From Camarhynchus parvulus (taxonomy: Eukaryota; Chordata; Aves; Passeriformes; Thraupidae): a DNA stretch of 64,000 nucleotides. The notes beneath the pieces are model-generated. The model was not told where the DNA came from. It made no database searches and saw only the letters and a program-made list of their open reading frames with translations. Position numbers and translations under genes: made by a program. Of this stretch, positions 13,801-25,500 are shown one piece after another (within the stretch, counting starts at the first letter, position 1; every line of letters begins with the position of its first letter). The stretch is taken from NCBI RefSeq assembly GCF_901933205.1, contig NC_044601.1:30170352-30234351 (forward strand). The letters run 5' to 3'.

Positions 13801-16120
13801 ATCTGACAGTGGGAGAACCCTAGAGGGCACAGTCAATATGCTCACACATCATGTGCATCAAAAATCAGAGTTAAGGCAGCCCCCAGAAGGGTCCCTGTAC
13901 AACATGGAGAAAAAGGGCATTCAAACACAGCAGCCCTTCCAGAGAGAAAACTGGAGGCAGACGATCATGCGCTGCCTCTACATGGAGGAAAGGAAGTGAC
14001 CACAGACCACTATCTCTGCCCACGTCCCCTTCCCCAGCAGCTGCTGCCCATCTGAGCATGACAGGCTGCGCAGCCTCCTCCACCTTGGTCAGGGTCTGTC
14101 TGAGGCTGCAGACAGGGCTACACCCACAGCAAGCAACACAGCTGAAGAACTGCCCAAATCAAAAACCTGATCTCACAACAGTTTTCCATGGGACAAAACC
14201 ATTCTTTAATGCTCTCTGGATTCTCTAAGGATAGTACAAGGTACAAGCAACACTGTCATCCCCACTTCCAGACAGAGCAAGATACTATTCCTCTTTGAAG
14301 GAGCTATAAACTCTGAAACCTAGTGCTTGCACTCACAAAATAACAACTTTACTGTCAGATGTTCTAGCACAAGCTGTGTTTGTCCTCTGCATCTGAAATA
14401 CAGGTCAGGTGGGGTTACCAAGCCCTGGGCAGGCAGAGGCTGGCTGATCAGAGGGACCTTTCACACTCATTTCTACCTGTTCCATCCCAGAGCCAGGCAT
14501 AGCTGATGAAGCTGTCAGCACAGTTTACAGCGGTCCTCTATAGGGCCACATTGTCTTGTCACTTTGTCACAAGCCCAGGTCTGCTATTTCCAGAAATGCC
14601 CCTTCTGCTTGTTCCAGGGTTTATTCTCATGCCAGAGCTGACCCTAGCTCCTCCACAGCAAATAATGGACAGAGTCTGCGATCTGTTCTAGGAAACTAGA
14701 TTGGTTGCCCAAACATGGCAGATGAGTATTGCATCTGCAAGCAAAGGAAGAGAAAGAACACATTTCTCCCCCCTCACTACTCACAGCCTCAGAGGTCCAA
14801 CCCCTTGACTGCAAGAGTCTTTGCAGAGCCTCTATCTCCTAGACATTTTGCTTTCCCTTTAGGAGATTCATAGGGGTGTATGGTTGTTAAAAACAAGAAA
14901 TTTAACAGAAAAGCCCGTGAATAGAAAAATCCATAACCCCAAAATATGCACAATCAAAACCAGCTCTGTCTTACTGTCAGAATACAGTGCTCTGTTTTCA
15001 CTTGAGTATGACATTCTGCACACATATATGCAGCCACACACCCTCTGTGTCCGCGGGTATGTATGACTCCCCCCCCAAAAGAAAACGGTGCCATTTTACA
15101 GCCCACATCTCACATAAAATTCAGGTACCTAATGCTCCAAGGGGGTATAGAAGACAGGTGGTAAAGCTGGGTTTGGGGCTGGATATGTTGAATCTCATCT
15201 GCTGAGGAAGCCACAAAAAAGTGAAAAATACTTGAGGAGTCTCACAGGGAAGAAAGAAGGAAGAAGATTGCTGCCTTTTTAAGACAGCCTCAGTACTTGC
15301 ACAAAGACAGTTTAAAAGCAGAAGTTATTAATGAGAAATAAGAAATATTATGTGGGAAAATAGCCTAACAGTTCCTTTGACCAAGCCCCACTTTATGGTT
15401 AAGCTAGATAAACCCATGGAGAAAATATTGAACAAAGTAGTACTGCCTTTGAAAAAAAGAAGAGAAGCAGTCATAGGACAGATACATCCCTGAATCTACC
15501 ATATGATGGACTGAGAGGCAAAACCTGGGGAGCTCCCTGGCAGGTTAACATGCATTCAAGTATTCAAGCACTGTCTGCCATCTCCCCACTTCCCCAGTTT
15601 CCTGTCTCTCTCTGTGATCTGCCCAAGTAGCAGTTCCCCAGGTGCAGGACAGGAGTTCTGGGGCAGAAAGTCTGCTAAACAAATGTGCAAAACACCCCAA
15701 TAAGTACAAACAAGACACTTAACTTTTTATCAGTTTACCTGAAGCATCTCAGGTTTTCTCTTGGCGACAGAAATTCTCCCTTAATTCCCTTTAGCAGCTA
15801 GAAGTCAAGCTTAGGATTTTTTGTTAATTTCTAGCCAGTAATTGCCCCACCACCAGTTATTAAAACCTAGTTGTCAAACTGACCATGGTTGCAACACAAA
15901 GGCAGCAACTGATACAACCCTCTTCTGCTACTCACACGGTGTTTAAAGGATGACCAAGGGAAGCCAGCATGCACCGTATTCCAGAAAGCAGCAGCTAACC
16001 GGCCAACAGAAAAAAAAACTTGAACACCTGCAGCTCAGCTTGGAAGAAGAAGAAGAAGAGGAAGAAATCACACCTACCTGAGCGGCTCAGACACAGCACA
16101 GTGAGCACTAGGCAAAGCAT
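4680..16120 (-). CDS. CHRNB3: Neuronal nicotinic acetylcholine receptor subunit beta-3 (six coding exons)
   Basis: Accessory subunit of pentameric acetylcholine-gated cation channels at the neuronal plasma membrane, classically assembled with alpha-6. Coding exons on the minus strand are 16120-16078, 13013-12862, 11808-11764, 7330-7221, 6996-6114 and 4814-4680, giving 1368 nt and 455 aa (human about 458). Every intron starts GT and ends AG and the phases match throughout. In order: a signal peptide ([10 protein letters not shown]...), an extracellular domain with WxPD-type loops, a Cys-loop from CTMDV to FDRQNC, M1 ([15 protein letters not shown]), M2 ([18 protein letters not shown]), M3, a variable cytoplasmic loop, and M4 ([13 protein letters not shown]). 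The vicinal Cys pair of alpha subunits is absent. M2 has Val at the 9' position, a beta-3 hallmark where most nicotinic subunits have Leu. The 45-bp exon 3 and 110-bp exon 4 are the standard family sizes. No frameshift or stop was seen. CHRNA5 is the nearest alternative, but the sequence follows beta-3. Confidence 0.96.
4815..6113 (-). other. CHRNB3: CHRNB3 intron 5
   Basis: 1.3 kb phase-0 intron, GT at 6113 and AG at 4815. No repeat was recognised. A plus-strand open frame at 5817-6086 is lysine/glutamate-rich and antisense to the intron. I take it as chance. Confidence 0.8.
6114..6996 (-). CDS. CHRNB3: CHRNB3 coding exon 5 (Cys-loop, M1-M3, cytoplasmic loop)
   Basis: 883 bp from acttccag to gtaggt. 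It begins within the Asn of FENADGRF and carries the Cys-loop, M1, M2, M3 and most of the cytoplasmic loop, ending at HFIRQ. The cytoplasmic loop is the main region that differs from mammalian beta-3. Confidence 0.96.
7221..7330 (-). CDS. CHRNB3: CHRNB3 coding exon 4
   Basis: 110 bp, the family's canonical exon 4 size, from gttatag to gtaagt. It encodes [28 protein letters not shown] and IVLFE, and ends with the first two bases of an Asn codon. Confidence 0.95.
7331..11763 (-). other. CHRNB3: CHRNB3 intron 3 with a CR1 insertion
   Basis: 4.4 kb intron holding the plus-strand CR1 fragment at about 9340-10240, an A-run near 7863-7875 and a GT-rich stretch at 11291-11311. A 212-codon open frame on the minus strand (10378-11016) matches nothing I know and could arise by chance. 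Confidence 0.75.
9340..10240 (+). mobile_element. CR1-type LINE fragment, reverse transcriptase region
   Basis: Degenerate non-LTR retrotransposon reverse transcriptase sequence. Recognisable blocks on the plus strand are [10 protein letters not shown] (near 9470), [16 protein letters not shown] (about 9618-9665), [43 protein letters not shown] and [10 protein letters not shown], all typical of the avian CR1 pol 3' half. There are multiple stops and frame changes. The stretch that should contain the FADD catalytic motif is damaged, so it is dead. It ends abruptly near RELGL without the usual CR1 3' tail, and lies antisense within CHRNB3 intron 3. Confidence 0.85.
11764..11808 (-). CDS. CHRNB3: CHRNB3 coding exon 3
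   Basis: Exactly 45 bp, encoding [15 protein letters not shown], flanked by ctctag and gtaaat. The 45-bp length is characteristic of exon 3 in nicotinic receptor genes. Confidence 0.95.
11809..12861 (-). other. CHRNB3: CHRNB3 intron 2
   Basis: 1.05 kb intron between the 45-bp exon 3 and exon 2. Nothing recognisable beyond normal splice sites. Confidence 0.8.
12862..13013 (-). CDS. CHRNB3: CHRNB3 coding exon 2
   Basis: 152 bp between cttccag and gtaagt. It encodes the start of the mature extracellular domain, including [25 protein letters not shown] and KISQLVDV, nearly identical to mammalian beta-3. Ends in phase 0. Confidence 0.95.
13014..16077 (-). other. CHRNB3: CHRNB3 intron 1
   Basis: 3.1 kb intron with a short GAA run near 16040-16060 (gaagaagaagaagaag) just inside the donor. 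No repeat family or exon was recognised. Confidence 0.75.
16078..16120 (-). CDS. CHRNB3: CHRNB3 coding exon 1 (signal peptide)
   Basis: Starts at ATG 16120 and ends with one base of a split Asp codon before gtaggt. It encodes about 14 residues, [14 protein letters not shown], a hydrophobic signal sequence. The Kozak context is weak (C at -3). There is no better in-frame ATG between this and an upstream in-frame stop. Confidence 0.85.
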
Positions 16121-16500
16121 GGGCACCACCGTGGCTTTTCCTTTAAATCTGATCTTCTGTTTTCATTAGCAAATCGGTCTCATCTTTGCAGGGGACTCAA
16201 ACAATCTAGTTAAAAATCGAAGTAGGCAGTTGAGTCGGCAAGGCAAGGCAGCACCTTCCTTGCCTTATCTTGCCCTCATTATGACGCTTGGTACATCACA
16301 CTTCATTGATTTTCAGTCAGCTGTCATATCCCGTAAGCCTTAAACAAGGCTCTGGGTCCTAAACTCTGACTGATCTCCTTGTGGCAGAATTTACATGGCT
16401 ACAAGCACTGCGGTCTAGGAGTATGCGAGAGGAAAGTCTTTTAAGGAGGAAAAATATATTTTGTGCTACTGCTGATTACAGCTGGGAAAAAAAAAAAAAA
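16121..16500 (-). promoter_or_regulatory. CHRNB3: CHRNB3 5' flank, probable 5'UTR and promoter
   Basis: Sequence immediately upstream of the CHRNB3 start. A short upstream reading frame (ATG at 16166, stop ending at 16143, seven residues) would precede the main start if transcription begins upstream of it. The motif atttaaagg near 16141-16150 is TATA-like but lies very close to the ATG. A 14-base A run occupies 16487-16500. There is no CpG island, which fits a tissue-restricted neuronal gene. The transcription start was not determined. Confidence 0.4.
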
Positions 16501-16626
16501 CGGGCCGCAGTTCAGACCCAAAGATAAATCAGATGCCTTAAAGATTATCTGTTTGTTCCAGCTGTATCAGTTGTAGAGGCAGACTCCCTACAGACTTAAC
16601 TTAGCTTATTCCATGCTACACGTGAA

Positions 16627-16661
16627 ATGGAATATAAAAGTGTAGAGCTTTTATATTCCAT
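16627..16661. repeat. Perfect 14-bp inverted repeat (hairpin) upstream of CHRNB3
   Basis: Arms atggaatataaaag (16627-16640) and its exact reverse complement cttttatattccat (16648-16661) flank a 7-nt loop. The right arm overlaps a second dyad, tccata-caaa-tatgga, at 16657-16672. It lies about 510 bp upstream of the CHRNB3 ATG. Confidence 0.85.
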
Positions 16662-16699
16662 ACAAATATGGAGCTATAAAATTGATTTGGGGTAAGAAG

Positions 16700-19600
16700 T
16701 AAGTGGAAAAACAATGCTGATTTCTAAATTTATATCTCATACATAAAACATCACAGGCAGCAGCACAGAAGTGCTTGCACAGTACTGTTAAGCACTGGCA
16801 CAGCTTAACAGAGAATGCTGCCCTGGGGTCTTGTGTTTAGCAATGGGAGTGAGGATTATTTAGCCAGTTTCTCTGTAGTCAGACCTCTGTCAGTCCCTCG
16901 CAGTGATACCTCACACAAGGCTCCTTCCAGAAACCACCAGAAATTGGTAGTAATCACCAGAAATTGCTGATAATCAAAAGGGATGCAGGTTCCTCTTTTC
17001 CCATCCCCCTGGCGCTCCTCGGTTGAAGGATTATCAGGATCTTCTCTGTTTTCTTCTAACAAATGAGAGTTAGTTTGGCATATCTCTTGAAAGAGGAGGT
17101 TTTCTCCTGAACTTCTCGAGTTCACGGAAGAGGCATTCAAAACTCTTTTAGCTTGTCCCCAAGCCCAAAACTCCTCCTGCTTTGATTATTTCTTACTGGC
17201 TATTAAATTGCTTGCTGCCTTTTATATGGGAAGCATGGGGTTTTTTTCAGCAACACAGGGTACACTTCTGGCAGTGGTCCAGATTTTGGTACAGTCAGGT
17301 TTTGTGATTCAGATTTGCCTTATCTAACATCCTCACAGAGGACTGATAACTGGCAGCTGTAATCTTACCAGATTATTCATCTTGCTGTAATGAAAAATTT
17401 GCCATTTAAGTGTGGTTCAAAGTCACATTGCTGCTGCAAGTAACATTCTTGTAGTGTCCTATCAACTAGTTCATGCTTCTGTGGCCTTGCAGCCTACCAC
17501 ACCCCCAGCTCTCAGGCAGGCCACCGGCAGCAACTCAGTGAGTTTGCTTTTTCTGCTACTCTACTATACACAAGAAATCTGCAAGGGCCCTTCCTAGCTC
17601 CACAGTTCTGTCCCTGGTCACCCAGCAGGACTAGAGGAGCAGCTGGCTTCTTCTGCACCTTTCCTCATCTCAGACGCAGAAAGCCATGCAAAAACAAGAG
17701 TGCTACCAAAAAACCGTCTTCAATGAAGTGTACTTTCAACACCAGCTGCTGTAACTTCTCAGTTTCCCTATTAGATCAACACCTGGCACAAGCACACAAC
17801 TTCTTGAGCTACACAGGAAAGCTCCTTTTTTTTAATGCTGTCTTCAAGAGAACAGCAGTCATTTGGCTAGAGTGGTGGGGACAGACAGCGCCACAGACTG
17901 CCACAAAGCTGAGTCTAAACAAAATCATTCTGCCCGATACAAATTTTTCTGCAACAAGGTTACCACTTTAAAATGCTCTCTGCAGATCACCCCATACTTT
18001 CCATCATGTTTGTGGTCCCGTACAGGACTCAGCACCCTCAGATCATCCATCCTTTAGCTTCATGACCGCAAGCCCCAGCCTTTGCCTAATGACACCTGTG
18101 ACTGTAGTTGCTGCCTGAGATTGCATTCAGGCATTGTTCTGTTACGCAATATGAGAGACACTTGTTTCTCACAGGGATTTAACATGCTGCCTTGTGGCAA
18201 TGGAGTTAATTTATTATCTGCCTACAGGACTAGGCTTTTTGCTACTACATGATAGTTGCTTAGAGGGAAATATGAAGTATGGTTGCATTACCATTGCCCC
18301 CACCCACTACCTAGACAGTGACAAGAGGTAAGGACCAGGTTTGCCTGGTCATTGGCTTCCAGAGTTACCAGACAGCCAGAGGAGAGTGTTAGAGACAGAA
18401 ATTCTGTTTGCCTGTTGTTTTCTGTTCAAAAGTCTTCATGCAGCCCTGCACTCCAACATTTTGGAAAGGGAGGTAGGCATGAATACTCCGTTTTGCCAAA
18501 TAGGCCATGAAGCATAAGGTGCATCTACCCTGAGATAGCAAATTAATTCTTGGGCAGAACTCTGCTTTGGCAGCGCCTGAATAGCTATTCTCTGTTGAGA
18601 AAATGTCTTTGCTTTTCCACAGTTTCCATGGGATTTGTAACTAATACGAGGCTGCAATTCTGGGCTGCAAAGAGCCAGGCACTGCCTAGACACAAGCAAC
18701 ACTGGAGCTGGGCCTCACTCTCTAGGCAGCAAAAATGCCAAGAAAAAGAGAAATCTACCTAGAGGCACAAATCCATCACTTTGAGCACACATGGTTAATA
18801 CTAGCAGCAACTGAAAACTCAAGGTTATGATGGACAGTCCTAAGCCATGTTACCTTAAGGCACCATGCAGTTAAAACACAGATTCCAGGGGAAAGTGACA
18901 GTGCTGTCTGGAAATCAAGGGTGGGAAACTGGACTAAAGTAAGAAGGATGGTGAAGAGGAAGGACATAGATGGGAGATGCTCTGAACCAGAACTGTGAGG
19001 CTTTGTTTAAAAAACCCAGAGCCAAAGTAGAGTTTGCTGCACCCCTAGGTTTGTCAGCTCCAGGCAGGAGAAAAGAGAGATAAGGCAGCACTATGGAACA
19101 AGAGACACCTTTTAGGTAGACATGTCTTCTCCCTCCCAAACACATCTCAGCTTTCCTGGTCTGTGTAGGTGACATGCCAGAAGCCAAAGAAGGCCCACCT
19201 GGAATGCCCGGACTTGTGATGGAGCCAGGCTCCTGGAAGCTCCCAAGGGAGGGCTGAATCCGTCTTGTCATGAACACTTGCCTGTAGGAGGTGAGGGAGA
19301 GTTTCTGAAGAAAAAAGTGGGGTGGGAAAGGGCAGAATTCCCAGAATCTCATCTTTGCCCTGACACTTCTCAGGTTCTTTCTAATCTCAGTTCTGGCCAG
19401 CAGCAGACACCTCTCCTCACCTAGCAGCTTCTCAAAACGTGTGTTTTCACTGGGCAAGAACAGAGCTATTTTAGCCAGCTCACCAGTTATTTTTGCAGAA
19501 CCAAACATTTCCATGTGCCAGATGAAACAGTTTGGAGCCAACAGTCCACCTGTCCATACATCCTGTCCACTCTCCTCCAGCTCCCTATCCCCCCAAACAC

Positions 19601-19700
19601 CCTCCTTCTTTCTCTTGGCGTGCTTACCGGTCCCACCAAGCAAACCGCATTCAGTCTCTCCCTTCTGCCCTTTCCCCCTCTAATCCATCCCTCCTCCTCC
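16700..19700. other. Intergenic DNA upstream of CHRNB3
   Basis: No known coding sequence was recognised. A 94-codon minus-strand open frame at 16856-17140 has no familiar domain. No CR1 or LTR similarity was noticed. Confidence 0.5.
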
Positions 19701-19729
19701 ACACACCCTTTTCTACCGCAGTTTCTCAG

Positions 19730-19945
19730 CGCAGTCGTCACTTTCCTCCTCCACCTGGCCCTCCGCCTTTTCCCCCCTCGCTCAGGCCGAGCGGAGGGGC
19801 ACTGGCCCGCTCCAGCCTTTCTGCGGGGCCGTGGCCGCAGTCCCAGCTCCCCGCCGTGGCAGGCCGCGGGCAGCGCAGGCCGTGCCGCAGGGCCCGGCTG
19901 CTCCCGGGACTCCAGCCCTGCCGAGGGAATGCACACGGCTGCTGC
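19730..19945. promoter_or_regulatory. Short CpG-rich patch, possible orphan promoter
   Basis: An isolated GC- and CpG-dense stretch (for example gaggggcactggcccgctcc, ggggccgtggccgcagtccc, ccgcgggcagcgcaggccgt) in otherwise AT-rich intergenic DNA, about 3.6 kb upstream of the CHRNB3 start. It has no convincing coding content on either strand. It may be a promoter for a noncoding RNA, an alternative CHRNB3 promoter or an enhancer. Direction unknown. Confidence 0.4.
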
Positions 19946-20599
19946 AGTATTTGTTACACCCTGCGGGAGCTCTGTTTGGGAGACCAGGGTAACGTGAAGT
20001 GTTGGGAACTCATGGATGGAAATGTATGCGTTTTTCTCTGTGTCAGTCAAGGAGCACGCACCAGCCAGCGCAGTCGGCTCAGAAAGGGCTGAGGAGAGCC
20101 CTTGAGGCGGCTGCCTGAACTGAACTCGAAAGTTGCACCCACGCAGTTGTTTCGGCGGTGATCAGGCTCTGCACGTACAGGGACAAGGTTTTGCAGAACA
20201 AGAGTCGTTTCAGTCCTTGGTTTCCTTGGCACCTTGCTACCATGAGGAAAGCCCTCCCTGCCCTCCTTCCCGTTTCTACTACATCCATGTGAATGCAGAC
20301 TTGAGACGGAGCTGTGTCCCTGTGCTTTCTGACAGTGCAGAGTCCACACTGCCTGCTACACATTGCTCTGTAAAAACCTCCCAGTGCTTCACCCGGAGCG
20401 AGACACGGGTTTTGGGAGGTGCAGAGTCTCTTCATCACTGCATGCACATTAATATTTCTAATAGGTGATGCATCGCCTTCTGCATTAGAATAGTTGTTTT
20501 CCTTTTTCAGTTCTAACTTTACCGTGAGGTCTCATTTAGGAGAGTCTTGTGGCACTGTGGTCACTTCCTGCATTTTGGTGACACTACCTAGCTTTGAAT

Positions 20600-21330
20600 A
20601 TGATAATTTTCAAATCCATTTGTTCTGAGTTAATGATTGTAAACAAAGCTGTGGCTCAGCTCTGCAATTTTCTCAGCTTTTCTTTCCATTTCTTCAAGCT
20701 CGTCTCTGCTTTCATAAATGCTTCCCGCAGCTCAAATTTTATCTGCAGCAGCATGGACTTGCTGTTCAGATATCAAGGCTTGGAAGATTTCAGGATCTTC
20801 CTAGATCCTGAAAGGATCCTAGCAAGGATCAAGACATTGCAAGATGTCAGAGAAAGATCTGCTTTAACAACAACTGCTTCAGAAATGACAGAGGAACTTG
20901 GTTCATGCCTAACTGCATGAGCCTCTCAGCCTCATTTTCAATGGTTACACCTGCTGTCTAGAAGACTTTATCCCATCACATGCAGTGCTCTATGACAAGA
21001 GGTTCTCCTTTCTCATTCTGATCGAATACAGGCTTTTTATCCCCAAGGCAATCATAAAATTTAAAGGGCAATTCCTGCCACATCCCATGGCCTCAATAAG
21101 CTGCATGACTCCTTGCACAGCTTTGTCCATTTCATACACTTCTCTTTGAATGTGACAGCTCCAGTACACAGGCAGAATGGTGGTAGCTGACAAATCTTCT
21201 TTTTGGAGCTGCTCCATCTGGCATGGGAGGATGAGGGGCTCCCTTGAAGATATAGCAAAATTAAATGCTTTGTCAGAAATCAGATGAACTCTACAAGCTC
21301 TGTTCCCGCCTGCATTTGAGGGCATTTGCT
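20600..21330 (-). mobile_element. Possible degraded transposon-derived coding block
   Basis: Minus-strand frames carry a 111-codon open segment at 21325-20990 (SDKAFNFAISSREP, LPVYWSCHIQREVYEMDKAV) followed, after stops, by a segment near 20690-20760 reading LREAFMKAETSLKKWKEKL. The composition looks like former protein rather than random sequence. The family was not identified, so treat this as a guess at an old DNA-transposon or retroelement relic. Confidence 0.2.
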
Positions 21331-22518
21331 CTTTATGATCATTTTCTGAGTCAACTCAGATGGTTGTCCTGTGGGCCCACATAGTCCACGCAATCCAAAT
21401 AAGGGGGATTTTTTTTTTAGCTTTAGAAATGTATCTTGACAGAGGTAATAATTCTGGACTGTCTAAAAGATGAAAGCAATTATCATGTTTCATTAGAAAT
21501 GTTTGGAAGCCAATACTTCTCTGTGTCTTTACTGTATGCTGTTGTGGTGCTGTTAGAAGCTATTCTATTCTTACAAAAAATGCAGCAGCACTAATTGTCT
21601 CAGCCATATTCAGCCTCACAAAACTCAGGGTCCTATGATGTGCATGCATTTTATTTCAGATCATCCCTGGCTACAAACTAGAAACTGCTCTGGCAGCAGA
21701 CCAGTCAACAGACCAGACCTTACCTCTGTCAAAGTATCACAAAACCACCTTCTCCATGGGAAAACAGTGGTGAGAGATTTTGCAAGGGGTTATTCATGTA
21801 ATACCACCTGCCAACTCCTACCTGTCCTTCTCTAGGGTGTCACAGCAGGGCTCAATCAGCCCTCTGCTGTTCTGAAGACTCCTGCCTGAGAGTTTGAACT
21901 GGGATGCGAGCCTTCTATCCAGAGATGCCTGCTTGCCATGCTGAGTCTTATATTGTTGGGATTATTGCCAAATACTTCAGAAAGAAAAATACTTATTCCT
22001 TCTAGAGGTTTCTTAAGATTTGATAGAAATGTTTACAGGTAGTAAACATTTGGTTTACAGGAACCAAAGACACTATATGCAGGACCATCATTTTGAACAC
22101 CAGTGATGTTTTGGGCTTCTATTTACTGATTCATAAACAAAGATAGTACACTTAAATGTAGACCTAGAAACCAACTTTCACATAACTTCCAGAATATTCT
22201 ATCTATAATAACTTATTATATGAAGCATTATAGTCCTCTTGAATGTCTACCTATATGCTTAAAATTCCATGTTGTCTACCTCTAGATATTTGCTTGCTAT
22301 GTCATGCTCATGAATATGTACAAACAAAACCCCATCAGACTTCATGCCTGAGAGTACTAAGTGTAGAAGAAATAAAGGCGTTTGGCATGCACGCATGATA
22401 GCCTATAGCCTCAATAGAACAGTTCTCAGTAATATCAACTAGCCTGGAACCATGGAAACAATTGATGTTAAACATAAGTGTAAACACAGCATAGCATACC
22501 AGATGCTTTCACCAGATG

Positions 22519-22541
22519 CTTCATTCAGTTTCTGAATGAAG
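22519..22541. repeat. Perfect 10-bp hairpin
   Basis: Arms cttcattcag and ctgaatgaag separated by ttt. Just before it, accagatgctt is preceded by a near-copy, so this small area has both direct and inverted repeats. Confidence 0.8.
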
Positions 22542-25500
22542 TCAGACTATGCTTTTCATATAATTTGCAAAAATTAACCTTTGGGCAATATATAATCATA
22601 ACAAAAGTGATGTGGAAGTAATGTTAGGTAGTAGAATGTCCTGTAATTATTTGCTAATAGTGGTTTTGTAATTATTTGATATAATTTTGTGGTATAACCC
22701 GTGCATATATCTTAAAACAGTGTAAGTTCATCAAATTTTAAAATTATGAAACAGCAAACTGGAAGATTTTGATACTTAAATCGCTGTCTCTACTGGATGA
22801 CATCTTTTACATCTGTCATTTGTTTTGCTTCTTACAAGACAGAGAAGCTGAATACAAAACCAAATATTTACATATTCACCTCACTAGAAAGCATAATTGA
22901 TATTACTTATAAAACATGCAAAAACTAGTTTTGCCTTTTCTATCACATCAGAATATCCCATTTCCTCTAACTTTTAATGACCTCCCTGTGTCTAGTCAGA
23001 AGAATTAACCTAAAGGTATTTAGGTAACTTCACCTGTTAGTAAACTGATGTTGGGTTGGAATAACTCCCTGAACTGGGAGCAGAGTCTGACAATTTGTAT
23101 ATATTAGGAGGAAGTGAAACATAGGGGATAACAGCCAAAATGCTTTGCAGACTACTCCCATGGTGCAGGAGAAATGGGCTGGGAAGATGTCCAGTTCTCC
23201 AACAGAAGGTTGGTAAGTGTAGGGCCAGTCCCTAGCAAGATGACAGGGTAGAGTGCCAGGAGACAACTTGGCCTGGTCCTGATAGAGCTAACAGAACAAA
23301 TGCCATCTCCACTAAACTTCCCAAAGGCTGAAAACCACCTTTTAACTGCCTCAGACCAAACTGGGCTGCTGTTCTTCTTCTCCACATTATCATCCTTGCA
23401 TCTCTGCATGGGGGAAACTCTTCACATTCATTTTCAATGCAAGTCAGCTAATACACCTGGTTTCACATGGTTTGTAATTTTTTGAGGCTTTCAGTAAGCC
23501 CAGAGAGCTTGATGCATTAACATCAGGTGCAAACAACATGATAATAAGTGAAATCAGAAGGAGAAATAAAAAGACTGCAGCGTTTAATTCAGAGTTTAAT
23601 TCCTCTATGGGTAATGGGGATGACTATTTGCATAGGAATGCTATCAGGCACCTTACTCGGTCAGGTAAATAACCATGTATCATTGTAACTGGATTTTACC
23701 TTACTGTGATCTGACAGCAACAGTAGAGACTGCCACACTACTGTGAGCTCATCTCCCATTGTGACATCATGAGCAAGCACTTGGCAGCTGAAGCTACATA
23801 TGACTTCATGACTTTGTTCCAAAAGAACAATGCTGCTTAGTCCTGTCTGAGACAATGAGGCTGCCACAGAAACTCTCTTCCACACAAAGCTGAGAAAAGT
23901 CCATGGTGGACTTCCTAATGATAGAACACCATTTTCAGAAATTCAAAGAAGAAATTATGGTTTCAGCAAAGCTTTGCCCAAAATGTTCAGTTAGGCTTTT
24001 AACATTTCAGCACTAGCAGGTCTTTTACAGTTGATTTTTTTTTGAGAGGTGGAGGGGGAAAGCTACATCAGTGTTGAGGACATTGCTCAGAAAACCCTCC
24101 CATCCCTTGGGAATTGCTAAGCTCACTTTTATCTCTCTTATATATATGAATCAAGAGGCAAGCAGAATAAAAGCAAAACTCAGCTTGAAAGCACAGAGTG
24201 AAATCCATTAAAATATTAAGCAAGCATCCTCTTTCCTCAGGCCAAACTCATCCATTAACCCGAAGCAGTCTTCAGAGACATGCTTTTCATTCCAATGCTG
24301 TTTCCAACAGCCTTTTCCATTTTCATTTCTGTGGTAATTTTATAGTATAAATCAGCAAAAAGTTACCAGTCCATAAGAAGAGGTTACTGCCTCACCTTCT
24401 GAATTCAATTCCCTGTTCAATTGCTGACAAGCTCTGTAACTGAGTGGGTCAGTGTCTCATCATGCACAAAAGATCAGAAAAGTGTTGGAAAACACAGACG
24501 TTTAAATTCTGATTGTAATAGTAGAAAAAAAATTTTTGTTAAGAGAGAAGAGCGATGCTGTAGATGAGCAAGATGAGGCACACAAGGAACAGTCAAAATT
24601 ATACAGTCAAAAGAACAGAGAAAATTATATACTGTTCGATATTATAAAAGATTTCTAGCAGGGAGAATAGTCTTACTTCTATACTCATATCTCATCACAG
24701 AGATGGATTTACCAGGCAGCAAGATTTTATGGCAATCCTACTGTGGAAAACAAGCAAGGACAATGCCATCTTCTGTTTGTGTAAACTTTTGATTTCTTCT
24801 GTCTGAAGGAGTAAAAGGTGTTGAAGGATGTTAGGCTTTTATTTGGTATAGGAATCCAGGCAGCACTGTGAACAACACAAGAAAGCACCATTTGCAGATA
24901 TTTATTTAATTTCATTGGATCTTATCACTGAAGTCATATACATGTCAATAACCTGGTGGCTATTATATGAATCAAAAAATCCAAGTTCTAGCAACCTTAG
25001 TAGACAGGTCAAGAGGTAAATATCAATATTGATGGAAAGTTGGTTATCAACATAGTGATACTATTAGGTTAAGCTTGCTTGAACATTTAAGTGTAAAATT
25101 TATTACATATGTATTTACAGTTTTTTTCAGTTATAGGAAGATTTACCATGAGAAATTCTTGAGTTTGTCAGCTGATGATAGTGTCAAAGAAAGGTAACTC
25201 CACTGATCCTATAACTGTAGTTTATGGATACCTATGTTTGACACAGATCATTTCCAAACAAGCTGACTTCTTTAAGATGAAACAGCTACATGAGCATTCA
25301 CTTGGAATAGATGCTTCCTATTATACACAGCCAAGAGATTTTCATGTTGTATTATCCATACTAAAGAACCTGCCCAGTTCCTCACCATGCTGAACACATA
25401 AATAAACTCTGAGCAATTTCAGTCCCTTGTCATGCAAAAAAAAGAACACTAGTAAAAATATTTTCCTGTCTGAACTTAGAAAGGAAAAAAATTAAGAACT

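Noticed and set aside
19487..20092. 160-190 codon frames over the orphan CpG patch
   Set aside because: Low-complexity Pro/Ser/Arg composition, open on both strands, and no known domain. Kept only as a possible promoter.
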